Positions 47,861 through 56,162 of a DNA stretch of 57,328 nt are shown here, piece by piece; the first letter of the stretch is position 1, and each line of letters starts with the position of its first letter. The notes beneath the pieces are model-generated. The model did not search any database. It was not told where the DNA came from and was given only the letters and a program-made list of their open reading frames with translations. This DNA is from SICV01 sp038045265 (GTDB taxonomy: Archaea; Nanobdellota; Nanobdellia; Pacearchaeales; GW2011-AR1): positions 1 to 57,328 of the forward strand of contig JBBSYL010000036.1 of assembly GCA_038045265.1 (NCBI GenBank). The letters run 5' to 3'. The position numbers and the translations under genes were made by a program.

Positions 47861-49294
47861 ATGGCAAAAGAAAAATTTTACATCACAACAGCAATAGATT
47901 ATCCAAATGCAGAACCACACATTGGGCACGCATATCAGAAGATAATCGCAGACGTTTTATCTAGGTGGAACTCTTTGCTTGGAAAAGATGTTTGGTTTCT
48001 AACAGGGACAGATGAACATGGGAAAAAAATTCAAGAATCCGCAGAAAAAGCTGGAAAAAATCCAAAACAATTTGTTGACGAAGTAGCTGAAAAATTCAAA
48101 GAATCCTGGAAACTGTTAAACATAAATTATAATCGTTTCATAAGAACCACAGATAAAGACCATGAATCTTTAGTCCAGGAAGTAATAGAAAAATGCAATA
48201 AAAACGGAGATATCTACAAAGGAGTTTACGAGGGATTGTACTGTATTGGTTGCGAAGCCTATTACACAGAAAAAGATGCTGTAGAAGGCAAATGCCCTTT
48301 ACATAACAGACCATTAGAAAAATTAAAAGAAGAATCCTATTTCTTCAAACTCTCAAAGTACCAAAAATATCTTCTTGATTTATATAAAAAAAATCCAGAA
48401 TTTGTTCTTCCAAATGAAAGAAGAAATGAAATGATAAACAGGGTTAAAGAAGGTCTAAAAGATTTAAGCATTTCAAGAACAAGTTTTAATTGGGGCATTC
48501 CGTTCCCCCTAGACAAAAAGCACATAGTTTATGTTTGGTTCGATGCCTTATTCAATTACGTTTCTGGTGCTGGTAAGAATGGAAAGTACTGGCCAGCAGA
48601 TCTCCATCTTCTAGGAAAAGATAACGGTTGGTTCCATGCCGTCTACTGGCCAGCATTTTTAAAATCTGCAGGATACAAATTACCAAAAACAGTTTTCATT
48701 CACGGCTTTCTTACATTTAATGGGCAGAAGATATCAAAATCTTTAGGAAACGCCATTTCTCCTAAATATCTTGTAGATAAATACGGTTCAGATTCTGTAA
48801 GATATTTCATATGCAGAAATTTTGTTCTTGGAGAAGATGGAGATTTTGATGAGAAAAAATTAGTAGAAAGATACAATAATGAACTTGCTAATAAACTCGG
48901 TAACTTAGTTTCTAGAGTTTCCGCACTAGTAGAAAAATATGATTTAGAAAAATCTAAAATAAAAAATCTAAAATCAGAAGATGCGCTCAAAGCAGTAGAA
49001 AAATATCTTGAGAATTATGAAATTGATAAAGCATTGAATGAAATATTTTCATTTATAGATACCTGTAACATTTTTATCCAAGACAAAAAGCCTTGGGAAA
49101 CAAAAGATAAGAAAGTACTTTATGAGTTATGTAACGCCATAAAAGATGCTTCCATCCTCTTATCCCCATTTATTCCTGAAACATCAGAAAAGATATCAAA
49201 AATATTTAACTTTGAAATATCTCTTAAAGCTCTCAAAGAAGACTTGCAAATTAGTAAAATTAAAAAAGCCCCAATCCTATTTAATAAGATATAA
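47861..49294 (+). CDS. metG: Methionyl-tRNA synthetase, catalytic chain
   Basis: Charges tRNA-Met. 477 residues: FYITTAIDYPNAEPHIGHAY holds the HIGH motif near 21-24, a single Zn knuckle CIGCEAYYTEKDAVEGKCPLH lies near 130, FNGQKISKSLGN is the KMSKS loop near 290, and the helical anticodon-binding domain runs to 477. The C-terminal EMAP/Trbp-type RNA-binding domain is missing here but is encoded separately 4 nt downstream, as in several archaea. One knuckle instead of two suggests a compact subtype. Confidence 0.96.
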   Translation: MAKEKFYITTAIDYPNAEPHIGHAYQKIIADVLSRWNSLLGKDVWFLTGTDEHGKKIQESAEKAGKNPKQFVDEVAEKFKESWKLLNINYNRFIRTTDKDHESLVQEVIEKCNKNGDIYKGVYEGLYCIGCEAYYTEKDAVEGKCPLHNRPLEKLKEESYFFKLSKYQKYLLDLYKKNPEFVLPNERRNEMINRVKEGLKDLSISRTSFNWGIPFPLDKKHIVYVWFDALFNYVSGAGKNGKYWPADLHLLGKDNGWFHAVYWPAFLKSAGYKLPKTVFIHGFLTFNGQKISKSLGNAISPKYLVDKYGSDSVRYFICRNFVLGEDGDFDEKKLVERYNNELANKLGNLVSRVSALVEKYDLEKSKIKNLKSEDALKAVEKYLENYEIDKALNEIFSFIDTCNIFIQDKKPWETKDKKVLYELCNAIKDASILLSPFIPETSEKISKIFNFEISLKALKEDLQISKIKKAPILFNKI

Positions 49295-49298
49295 TAAC

Positions 49299-49634
49299 AT
49301 GACAGACAAAATATCATACGAAGATTTTGCAAAACTCGATATAAAAGTTGCAAAAATACTGGACGTAGAAGAAATACCAAACAAAGACAAGTTATACAAG
49401 CTCTCCATCTCTTTAGGATCAGAAAAAAGAACAATTGTTGCAGGAATAAAGCAATATTACAAAAAAGAAGAACTAAAGAATAAGAAGATAATAATAATAG
49501 CAAACCTTGAGCCAGCAAAAATAGGTGGAATAGAAAGCAATGGTATGCTTCTCGCGGCTGGAAGCAAAGAAGAAAACATTTGCGTCCTTTTAGCACCAGA
49601 TAAAGATATTAAAGAAGGAATGAAGATAAGCTAA
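49299..49634 (+). CDS. Methionyl-tRNA synthetase beta chain / tRNA-binding domain
   Basis: A 111-residue OB-fold protein of the EMAPII/Trbp111 type: YEDFAKLDIKVAKILDVEEI, LYKLSISLGSEKRTIVAGIK and NLEPAKIGGIESNGMLLAAG are characteristic. It binds tRNA non-specifically and joins MetG as a separate chain. The start follows the metG stop by 4 nt. The next small gene begins 1 nt after its stop. Confidence 0.93.
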   Translation: MTDKISYEDFAKLDIKVAKILDVEEIPNKDKLYKLSISLGSEKRTIVAGIKQYYKKEELKNKKIIIIANLEPAKIGGIESNGMLLAAGSKEENICVLLAPDKDIKEGMKIS

Positions 49635-49635
49635 A

Positions 49636-49887
49636 ATGCGTAATTTAAGAAGTTATACTCGTGTAGCTTTCCAAGAGCATTGGTGTGATAGATGTTGTAA
49701 TTATATTCAACCAGGAGATATGTATAAAGCTCATGTTGAGTTAAGAGAAGAAAAGAAAAAACATAGAATTATTGTTTGGAAATATCATATTAATCCGGGA
49801 TGTGATTTTCCTGAAGATCCAGAAGATGAAGAAGAAAGTGAAATCGAAACTCTAACACAACCAGAAGAATTGCTTCTCGCAGCCTAA
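49636..49887 (+). CDS. Small Cys/His protein, possible zinc binder
   Basis: An 83-residue protein. HWCDRCCNYIQPGDMYKAHV and KYHINPGCDFPEDPEDEEES give Cys/His spacing (CxxCC...H...H...C) compatible with a treble-clef or HNH-like zinc site. The C-terminal third is acidic. It starts 1 nt after the tRNA-binding-domain gene, so it belongs to the metG transcript. Function unknown. Confidence 0.65.
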   Translation: MRNLRSYTRVAFQEHWCDRCCNYIQPGDMYKAHVELREEKKKHRIIVWKYHINPGCDFPEDPEDEEESEIETLTQPEELLLAA

Positions 49888-49961
49888 TAAAACTTCTAAA
49901 CAATTAAACTAATTTTATTTCTTTTTCATCCCATAAGCAATTATATATTTAATCTTCTCGC

Positions 49962-50714
49962 TTATCCGAAAATTCTATCCCAAACACTCAACTTTTCTTT
50001 ATAATTGTGATTTCCAATTATTCTTGCAGCCAATATTCTATACGCCCTAGCAGCCTTGCTCTTTGGATGTGTATGTACCAATGCGTCTTTCATTAATAAT
50101 GCAGCTTGCATATTCTTATCTTCTGGCACAATACCAATTATAGGCAACTCAAGCATCTCTCTTAAATTCTGTATAGTCATCTCAGTTTTCAATCCTTTAA
50201 CTCTTGTAACTATTACTCCCTTCACCTGTTTTCCCATCTGTTCGATTACTTTGCTGGTTTTCAGAGCATCAGTTACAGCAGGGATCTCTGGATTTGTAAC
50301 TATAATTAATTCATCTCCAGCCTCTAAAGAACATAATGCCTCCTCTCCAAGTCCTGCAGCAGAATCAAATATTATATAATCTGCCATCTTCCTTAATTTT
50401 TTTCCAACCTCTTTCAATTTACCATGATTTATTTTTCTTAATTCTCTTATAGATAATGAACTAGGGATTACTTTAGTTCCAGATTCATGTTCATAAATAG
50501 CATCAATTATCTTTGCCTTCCCAGAAAGGACATGGTTCAATGTTACCGGAACTATTGGCGCACCTAGATGCAGACCGACATTAGGAGTGGTAAGATTAGC
50601 ATCAACTACAATTACATCCTTTCCAAAAGCGTTCAAAGCCGCTCCAAGATTGATTGCAGTAGTTGTCTTGCCTACACCTCCTTTTCCAGATGTTATGGTA
50701 ATAATTTTAGCCAT
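49962..50714 (-). CDS. minD: MinD/ParA-family ATPase
   Basis: A 250-residue deviant-Walker ATPase: ITSGKGGVGKTTTAINLGAA near 7-26 with the signature Lys, VIVVDANLTTPNVGLHLG (switch I region), YIIFDSAAGLGEEALCSLEA (Walker B/switch II) and LIIVTNPEIPAVTDALK. The C-terminal end KEKLSVWDRIFG could form the short membrane-binding amphipathic helix of MinD proteins. Archaeal MinD paralogues position pili, archaella or chemoreceptors; the target here is unknown. Confidence 0.92.
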   Translation of the reverse strand: MAKIITITSGKGGVGKTTTAINLGAALNAFGKDVIVVDANLTTPNVGLHLGAPIVPVTLNHVLSGKAKIIDAIYEHESGTKVIPSSLSIRELRKINHGKLKEVGKKLRKMADYIIFDSAAGLGEEALCSLEAGDELIIVTNPEIPAVTDALKTSKVIEQMGKQVKGVIVTRVKGLKTEMTIQNLREMLELPIIGIVPEDKNMQAALLMKDALVHTHPKSKAARAYRILAARIIGNHNYKEKLSVWDRIFG

Positions 50715-50757
50715 TATCCACTAAGATCGTGAAAAAAATTCACGTTAGCAAAAGAAG

Positions 50758-51183
50758 TTATTTAAGGACGCTTATAAACTTTTCTAATAGCGACGAATAT
50801 TCTTTCAACTTGTCCAAATCAATTCTTATCCACTCTCCCCGATATTGCACCTTCAAATTAACCCCTTTTCTAAACTCTCCCTCTCTTATCTTTTCCAATT
50901 GATCTAAATCTCTAAATAATTCATAAAGCTCCAAAGTTTGTCTAATAACTTCATCATCAGAATAAATCTTTTTTAACTGTATCAACTTGGCTCTTGGCGC
51001 ATCAGGAACTGGCTTCCACTTCTTAGCTTTCTTAGCCTTTTCAACAAGTAAGTCCATCCCAAGCTCTATCATTATTTTCCATCTCAAAAGCAGATTTATA
51101 ATAACATCACACGTCTTCGTATACTTTAAACTCACATAAAGCAAGTGATCAGCACTTATTTTTTCTTTTATTATTTTCTCCAT
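50758..51183 (-). CDS. Hypothetical protein
   Basis: A 141-residue, charged, helical protein (ELYELFRDLDQLEKIREGEF) with a short beta segment NLKVQYRGEWIRIDLDKLKE near the end. Internal ATGs near residues 38 and 43 could be the real start; no clear TATA box distinguishes them. It lies 44 nt upstream of minD on the same strand. Function unknown. The 188 nt beyond it (51184-51371) hold nothing I can identify. Confidence 0.55.
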   Translation of the reverse strand: MEKIIKEKISADHLLYVSLKYTKTCDVIINLLLRWKIMIELGMDLLVEKAKKAKKWKPVPDAPRAKLIQLKKIYSDDEVIRQTLELYELFRDLDQLEKIREGEFRKGVNLKVQYRGEWIRIDLDKLKEYSSLLEKFISVLK

Positions 51184-51371
51184 CTATCAAAAAACCCTTA
51201 ATTCCGAGCATTTATGTCAAATATCTTTTTCTTTATATACCTTTCGTCATTAATACTAACAAAAAGACCCACATTACAAATCATCCACCCCTATAAATTA
51301 CTCTTTCCTGTCCATTCATCAGATAAGCAGTTACCTTTCATCTCGTAAGAATATAAAGTATAATGAAGTAA

Positions 51372-51704
51372 TCAATCACTTAGCTTAACGATCGCTTCCG
51401 CAATATCTCCATTAACCTCTTCCAGAACCTTTCTGACTTCTTTCTCAGACTTTCCAGTCTTTTCCATTACCAATTCAATATCCTCTCCCCTTATACTCTC
51501 TCCTTCCTCTTCCCTTATTTCTCCAGTAATCTGAAAGCTATCTTGCCCCTGCACAGTCATCTTCTGAACATGTGCCGGTTCAATTATAATCTTATCACCA
51601 TCACTTTTTTCAATAATAACTCTCAAAGCGTCTATTTCTTCCTGTTTTATTCCCATCTGCTTCATCATTGCCTTCATTTGCCCAGGATTTATTCCTCCAA
51701 ACAT
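51372..51704 (-). CDS. nac: Nascent polypeptide-associated complex protein
   Basis: A 110-residue archaeal NAC: N-terminal INPGQMKAMMKQMGIKQEEI, NAC beta domain with HVQKMTVQGQDSFQITGEIR, and C-terminal UBA domain EDIELVMEKTGKSEKEVRKV. It binds nascent chains at the ribosome exit as a homodimer. TATA spacing is normal. Sec61 beta is encoded next to it on the same strand. Confidence 0.95.
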   Translation of the reverse strand: MFGGINPGQMKAMMKQMGIKQEEIDALRVIIEKSDGDKIIIEPAHVQKMTVQGQDSFQITGEIREEEGESIRGEDIELVMEKTGKSEKEVRKVLEEVNGDIAEAIVKLSD

Positions 51705-51738
51705 GCTTATGCATTAGAATAACCATATAAATAACTTT

Positions 51739-51960
51739 CTAACCTAGTAAAGATAATATCAATCCACTTACCCCAGTTCCAGAATTTGTATCAACTACCG
51801 GAAAAAAAACTTTCAAAACAACGATAAAAATTAATATTAAGATTATAAAACCAATAACCTGCATAGGGCTAAGCATGAACTTACTTTTATACTCTGAATC
51901 ATACCTCATTATACCTCCAAAAGGTCCGGGCATCTCAATATGTTGCTTTTCCTGCGCCAT
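51739..51960 (-). CDS. secG: Preprotein translocase subunit Sec61 beta (SecG)
   Basis: About 73 residues from the ATG at 51960. MAQEKQHIEMPGPFGGIMRY then YKSKFMLSPMQVIGFIILIL match the small archaeal Sec61 beta: Gly/Pro-rich N-terminal part with G-G-I-M-R-Y followed by a single membrane helix. About 15 further residues after the helix are unusual. Part of the SecYE-beta channel. Confidence 0.88.
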   Translation of the reverse strand: MAQEKQHIEMPGPFGGIMRYDSEYKSKFMLSPMQVIGFIILILIFIVVLKVFFPVVDTNSGTGVSGLILSLLG

Positions 51961-52037
51961 ATTAATCAATTAAAATCTGCATATAAAAAACTATCTGTCC
52001 ACCGACTTGTGTAACAAGGAGACATATATCATAGGCG

Positions 52038-52649
52038 CTACACCTTCTTTCTTATTTCACTAAGAATCTTATTCTTCTTATTTCTACTTCTATATGTCTG
52101 CCCAAATCTAACTAATACCCAATTCAATTTTCCCCATAACTTTTCAGGAAATATTTTCTTCAAATCTTCTTCAACTTTCTCTTGTTTTTCACTTTTAGTC
52201 CATCCCATATAATTTGATATATAGGAAACGTGCGTGTCTATTCCGATAGCCCCATGTCCTTGTTCAGCAAGAAACACATTTGCAGTCTTCCTTCCTACCC
52301 CTGGCAATTCCACCAATTTATCAAAGTCATGAGGAACTTTGCTATTATATTCTTTCACAAGTATCTTAGCTAATTCACTTATATTTCTAGATTTAGTTTT
52401 ATAAAAATTAACTGGTTTAATTATATTAGCAATATCATCATAACTTGCTTTACTTAATTTCTCAACACTATTAAACTTGGTAAATAATAGAGTAGCGACA
52501 AGAATTGTTTTCTTATCAGTCGTTCTAGCACTCATAAGTGTAGCAATAAGAGTCTGCCAATCTTCATCCCACCCATCAGCGGCTAATCTTAAATCAGAAG
52601 CTAATTTTTCAATTTCCTTTAATTGTCTTAATGCTTTTTCTTTATTCAT
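52038..52649 (-). CDS. nth: Endonuclease III-like DNA glycosylase without Fe-S cluster
   Basis: A 203-residue HhH-GPD protein: LIATLMSARTTDKKTILVAT, ELPGVGRKTANVFLAEQGHG (catalytic Lys in the helix-hairpin-helix) and IGIDTHVSYISNYMG (catalytic Asp). It excises oxidised pyrimidines and cleaves the abasic site. Classical Nth ends with C-x6-C-x2-C-x5-C holding a 4Fe-4S cluster; here the chain ends SRNKKNKILSEIRKKV with no Cys anywhere. Activity is still expected because cluster-free relatives exist. Confidence 0.92.
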   Translation of the reverse strand: MNKEKALRQLKEIEKLASDLRLAADGWDEDWQTLIATLMSARTTDKKTILVATLLFTKFNSVEKLSKASYDDIANIIKPVNFYKTKSRNISELAKILVKEYNSKVPHDFDKLVELPGVGRKTANVFLAEQGHGAIGIDTHVSYISNYMGWTKSEKQEKVEEDLKKIFPEKLWGKLNWVLVRFGQTYRSRNKKNKILSEIRKKV

Positions 52650-52664
52650 CTACTCTTAAAGTTA

Positions 52665-52928
52665 TTAGGATTTTATATATCTTCCACTCAACCTATCAAG
52701 ACATCTTCGAGCCACATAACCAAAAGAAGTATCTCTTGCCTCTCTTCTCAGATTTCTTATGATACATTTATCTCTCGCATTAATTATATCGCCCCATCCA
52801 AGATTATAAGCCCAATCGGCAATCTCAACAACCCTTCCATATGCTTCTCTAATTTCTTCACTTGAAGATGAAAAATACCTCTTTTTCAATTCAATAGCAA
52901 AGTCTGGAAAAGGAAAAAGGCATCTCAT
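52665..52928 (-). CDS. Small hypothetical protein
   Basis: About 87 residues from the ATG at 52928, helical and Arg-rich toward the C terminus (CIIRNLRREARDTSFGYVAR). It contains Trp-rich WAYNLGWGDII. Not recognised. It lies 15 nt upstream of nth on the same strand, so possibly the same transcript. Confidence 0.52.
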   Translation of the reverse strand: MRCLFPFPDFAIELKKRYFSSSSEEIREAYGRVVEIADWAYNLGWGDIINARDKCIIRNLRREARDTSFGYVARRCLDRLSGRYIKS

Positions 52929-53052
52929 TAAGAGAACCAATTAAAGGAATTAAAATACCAAAATCACTCTCTGAATTCAAAGATGATTTAATGGCTTGTC
53001 ATAATTTGGAATAGAAACAAAAGCTTATATATTGAAGATTTAAGACAATTTT

Positions 53053-54570
53053 ATGTCCTTATTACAATATAGAAAAGTAACATTAACTACGCCCTCTAGA
53101 AGAGAAGAAGGAAGGTTTAGATTGACTTCAATGTATAATTTTAGCGGATGTGAGGGAGCAGTTTATCCAGGAATTCTTAATATTAACGGAGAAAAGAAAA
53201 GAATTCAAGTAAAAAGATTTTATAGAGAAAGTTTTGACGACAGAGGAGAACAATTTTCACAAAATCCTGAAGAAAAAGTAAAAGAAAGTTATGAAGCATT
53301 AAGACAAATGCAAAAATTAGGCTTTAAAGTGCTACCTTTCTTTGGTAAATTGAGAGCTCATGGACTAGGAACTGTTTTAGCAATGTATGACTTAACAGAA
53401 GGTAATACTTTAGAAGTATATGACGGAAAGAGCATTGCTAGAAATAAAGAACAGCAAGTAGTAATAAATGGAAAAACTAAAATGAAAAACGCGAGAAATG
53501 CAATAACTGGACTATCAAATTACCAAGAAATACAAATAGGACTTGAAAAACAGAGATTACTTCAAACCATGCATATGATATCACATGGGTTCTGCGGAGC
53601 GGGAGAGGGAACTCAATGTATATTTACAAGAAATCCAACAACAAACCAAGGAGATTTTTTCATAGTGGATGTTGGACAATATGAAAGAAGAGAAACAAAA
53701 TACTCTAAAGCACTGGACTTAGAAAGAAGATTAATTATACCAGAAGAAGAAATAATTCAAACATTAGACAAAATGCTATTTAGGGCAGGGCATAAAGTTA
53801 AAGCGGGCAAACTATATTCTGAATTTTCAGAAAGATTTTCAAAAAAAAGAGAATTTTTAAATTTGTTATATCAGGCAATGATTGGTCTATCAATGTATGA
53901 ACATCTTGGAGGGTGGATTGGAAAAGATGAATTCGCTAAAGAACTATTTCCAAGAAATAAATTTTCAAATGATTTACTAAAAATAAAATTTTCATTTTTA
54001 CAGTCTAGAATGAGAATATCAGAATTAATCGGAGAAGGAATTTACGATTTTTCTAAAGAAAATGTTTCAAGATTCTTATCTCCACAAACACCTAAAGATA
54101 CAATGCTTGGAATAGAATTTTCTCAATTAGCACATCTGGACAACCAATTAAGACTAATCACACAATCCAAAAAAGCCCTCGATAATAATACAGCAATCCC
54201 AGAAAAAAAGCCAAAAATTTTACATGCACCTAATGGAATTCCAAGAACTGTTCTATTTGAAAATCCTAATGAACCTATCAGAGAAAGAATGGAGATAACT
54301 ATTAGAGATAAGCCCATTGGAAGAGATGATGCTGAGATGGATGTTGAAGTAGATTGGCAAACAGCATATAATCATAGAATAAGCGCAGGAACAGATTATA
54401 TGACTATTTCAAAAGAATCAATAAGAAGAGCTAGAATAAATGGAATACCTATTCCTAATTTTGATCCAGAAAAAGTTGAAGTAACCACTTCTGCTGGCTC
54501 AATATGGTATTTCTATGAAGAACAATGTCTAGCTAGACTAATAAATCCTGCAATATTAAAAGAAGATTAA
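53053..54570 (+). CDS. Large orphan protein with possible kinase-like fold
   Basis: A 505-residue soluble protein. The order of segments recalls a protein-kinase domain: KKRIQVKRFYRE (lysine strand), AMYDLTEGNTLEVYDG (hinge), LLQTMHMISHGFCGAGEGTQ (catalytic-loop helix) and GDFFIVDVGQYERRE, in the DFG position as DVG. The HRD Asp and the following Asn are not evident, so activity is doubtful. The C-terminal ~150 residues have no match. No neighbour explains it. The kinase reading is weak inference. Confidence 0.55.
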   Translation: MSLLQYRKVTLTTPSRREEGRFRLTSMYNFSGCEGAVYPGILNINGEKKRIQVKRFYRESFDDRGEQFSQNPEEKVKESYEALRQMQKLGFKVLPFFGKLRAHGLGTVLAMYDLTEGNTLEVYDGKSIARNKEQQVVINGKTKMKNARNAITGLSNYQEIQIGLEKQRLLQTMHMISHGFCGAGEGTQCIFTRNPTTNQGDFFIVDVGQYERRETKYSKALDLERRLIIPEEEIIQTLDKMLFRAGHKVKAGKLYSEFSERFSKKREFLNLLYQAMIGLSMYEHLGGWIGKDEFAKELFPRNKFSNDLLKIKFSFLQSRMRISELIGEGIYDFSKENVSRFLSPQTPKDTMLGIEFSQLAHLDNQLRLITQSKKALDNNTAIPEKKPKILHAPNGIPRTVLFENPNEPIRERMEITIRDKPIGRDDAEMDVEVDWQTAYNHRISAGTDYMTISKESIRRARINGIPIPNFDPEKVEVTTSAGSIWYFYEEQCLARLINPAILKED

Positions 54571-54650
54571 TTTCTGGAAACAAGCCAAACGATAAACCAA
54601 AACCTTTATATATAACATGATATATAATAAAATATAACATTGAGTATAAT

Positions 54651-54863
54651 ATGGAAGAAAATATAATCTTAGCAAAACCAAGAAAAATAGGGGGTTCATT
54701 AGTTATCACCATACCTTCAAATATTGTAAAATCAGAACAAATTGATGAAACTCAATTTTTGGAAGTAAAAGTCAGAAAAAAAAGAGTAGATGGATTTGGA
54801 ATTCTAAAGGGAATTGGCTCATTTACCAGAGAGGACAGAGCAAAGGGGCAACTTGAAAAATGA
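54651..54863 (+). CDS. vapB: AbrB-family antitoxin (VapB-like)
   Basis: A 70-residue protein: ILAKPRKIGGSLVITIPSNI is the swapped-hairpin AbrB DNA-binding motif, followed by VKVRKKRVDGFGILKGIGSF, which would bind the toxin. ATGA overlap with the PIN-domain gene. AbrB-type antitoxins neutralise and repress their VapC partners. An AT-rich promoter with ATATATAA precedes it. Confidence 0.88.
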   Translation: MEENIILAKPRKIGGSLVITIPSNIVKSEQIDETQFLEVKVRKKRVDGFGILKGIGSFTREDRAKGQLEK

Positions 54864-55240
54864 AATTAATAATTGATGCGCACTCTTGGATAGAATATTT
54901 CAAAGGCAGTAATGCGGGAGAAAAACTTAATCAAATGCTGGGAGGAGATAATGAAATTTTAGTATTACCTATAACAATATCTGAAGTTGTAGCAAAAGTA
55001 AAGAAAATCAATGGAAATGTCGAAAGTGCTTATTCTTCAATTATAAAAAATTCAAAGATCTTTGAACCAACACCAAAAATAGCCAAAGAAGCAGGATTAT
55101 TATATGTTGAAGCAAGAGAAAAAAACGAAAGCTTTGGTATTGTTGATGCCCTATTAATTGCCTCTGCAAAATTAACCGGAGCAAAATTAATTTCGGGAGA
55201 TAATCATTTCAAACCTTTCAAAGAAGCAATTATTATTTAG
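54860..55240 (+). CDS. vapC: PIN-domain ribonuclease toxin (VapC-like)
   Basis: A 126-residue PIN protein. Acidic residues: LIIDAHSWIEYF (Asp near 5), ITISEVVAKVKK (Glu), FGIVDALLIASAKLTGAKLI (Asp near 97) and SGDNHFKPF (Asp). VapC toxins cleave tRNA or rRNA. Coupled to the upstream AbrB gene by a 4-bp overlap. Its 3' end overlaps a small convergent gene by 8 bp. Confidence 0.93.
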   Translation: MKLIIDAHSWIEYFKGSNAGEKLNQMLGGDNEILVLPITISEVVAKVKKINGNVESAYSSIIKNSKIFEPTPKIAKEAGLLYVEAREKNESFGIVDALLIASAKLTGAKLISGDNHFKPFKEAIII

Positions 55241-55388
55241 CTATTTCTTTGTTATATTTTCCATTAAATCCCTCAGAATTAAATTCAAGCTCATCTAACC
55301 TCTTATTAACTTTCTCCATCTCCTTCTCACTAGGACATTTTCCCAAAATATAATTATAATGTTTGATAAAATCTTTTTTAATGTCCAT
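55233..55388 (-). CDS. Small hypothetical protein (51 residues)
   Basis: Starts MDIKKDFIKHYNYILGKCPS and continues with a charged helical stretch EKEMEKVNKRLDELEFNSEG. GGGAG lies about 13 nt upstream, but no clear TATA box is seen. It overlaps vapC by 8 bp tail to tail. Plausible but weakly supported. Confidence 0.45.
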   Translation of the reverse strand: MDIKKDFIKHYNYILGKCPSEKEMEKVNKRLDELEFNSEGFNGKYNKEIAK

Positions 55389-55462
55389 TTTTACTTAATC
55401 TCCCTATCATATCCTTTTGCACGTTTACCATTCTTCACAGAAACCCTCAATCTTTATTAAAC

Positions 55463-56050
55463 TTACTTAGCAATCTTTACAAGCACACTTAAAATTTTAC
55501 TCACAAAATCTCTATCTGCTTTATTTCCAATTTTTACTATTTCTATTCTTCCAGTATGTGTATCAAATTCTATTAAAGCGAGATGCTCATTCCCCTCAAT
55601 CTCAACATCTATATCTCTAGGATTCTGCCACATCCTGGCCTGATCCATTCTTATCTTATAATCTTTAGGATTTTCAGCCATCAAACTTCCAGACCGAGCA
55701 ATCATTCTCTTTCTGGCTTCTTTTTCGTCACTGCATATGCAATGAACAACAATTGCTCCAATTCCAAGATGAGAAGCAAGATCATAAAAGCACTGTCTAA
55801 AATCAGAGGATCTCAAATTCCCATCAACAATAGTTCCAACTCCTTTTTTCCTATTTTCTTCAGCCATCTCTATTGTCTTATGTAACAAAAATGGTGTGTC
55901 TTTCCTGGAAAAATTCTTTATCTTAAGTCTCTCTCTCAGAACACCTGCTCCAAGATGTTCATAATTACCAAGCTCTTCCTCAACTTTCTTTGCAGTATGT
56001 GTTTTTCCAGAACCAGAAAGCCCGCAGACAATAACAATATCACCCCTCAT
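55463..56050 (-). CDS. P-loop kinase (AAA_33/adenylate-kinase-like)
   Basis: A 195-residue protein. Walker A VCGLSGSGKTHTAKKVEEEL at the N terminus, a Walker B-like strand VGTIVDGNLRSSDFRQCFYD, the following strand IGAIVVHCICSDEKEARKRM and the lid-like RSGSLMAENPKDYK. This is the layout of small kinases such as AAA_33, PNK-type or zeta-toxin-like enzymes that phosphorylate nucleotides, nucleic-acid ends or small molecules. Substrate unknown. It is divergent from prf1. Confidence 0.82.
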   Translation of the reverse strand: MRGDIVIVCGLSGSGKTHTAKKVEEELGNYEHLGAGVLRERLKIKNFSRKDTPFLLHKTIEMAEENRKKGVGTIVDGNLRSSDFRQCFYDLASHLGIGAIVVHCICSDEKEARKRMIARSGSLMAENPKDYKIRMDQARMWQNPRDIDVEIEGNEHLALIEFDTHTGRIEIVKIGNKADRDFVSKILSVLVKIAK

Positions 56051-56162
56051 AAAAATAACCCTACTATCTTGATTAAAAACATTATTGTTCTGCGAACATT
56101 ATTATCTAAACCCTTATGTTCTCATCACAAATCTTTATTAACCTTCCTTGAATCTTGTTTTT

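Noticed and set aside
55389..55450. Short minus-strand frame ending KGYDREIK upstream of 55388
   Set aside because: Under 20 residues and starting with TTG; no support as a gene.
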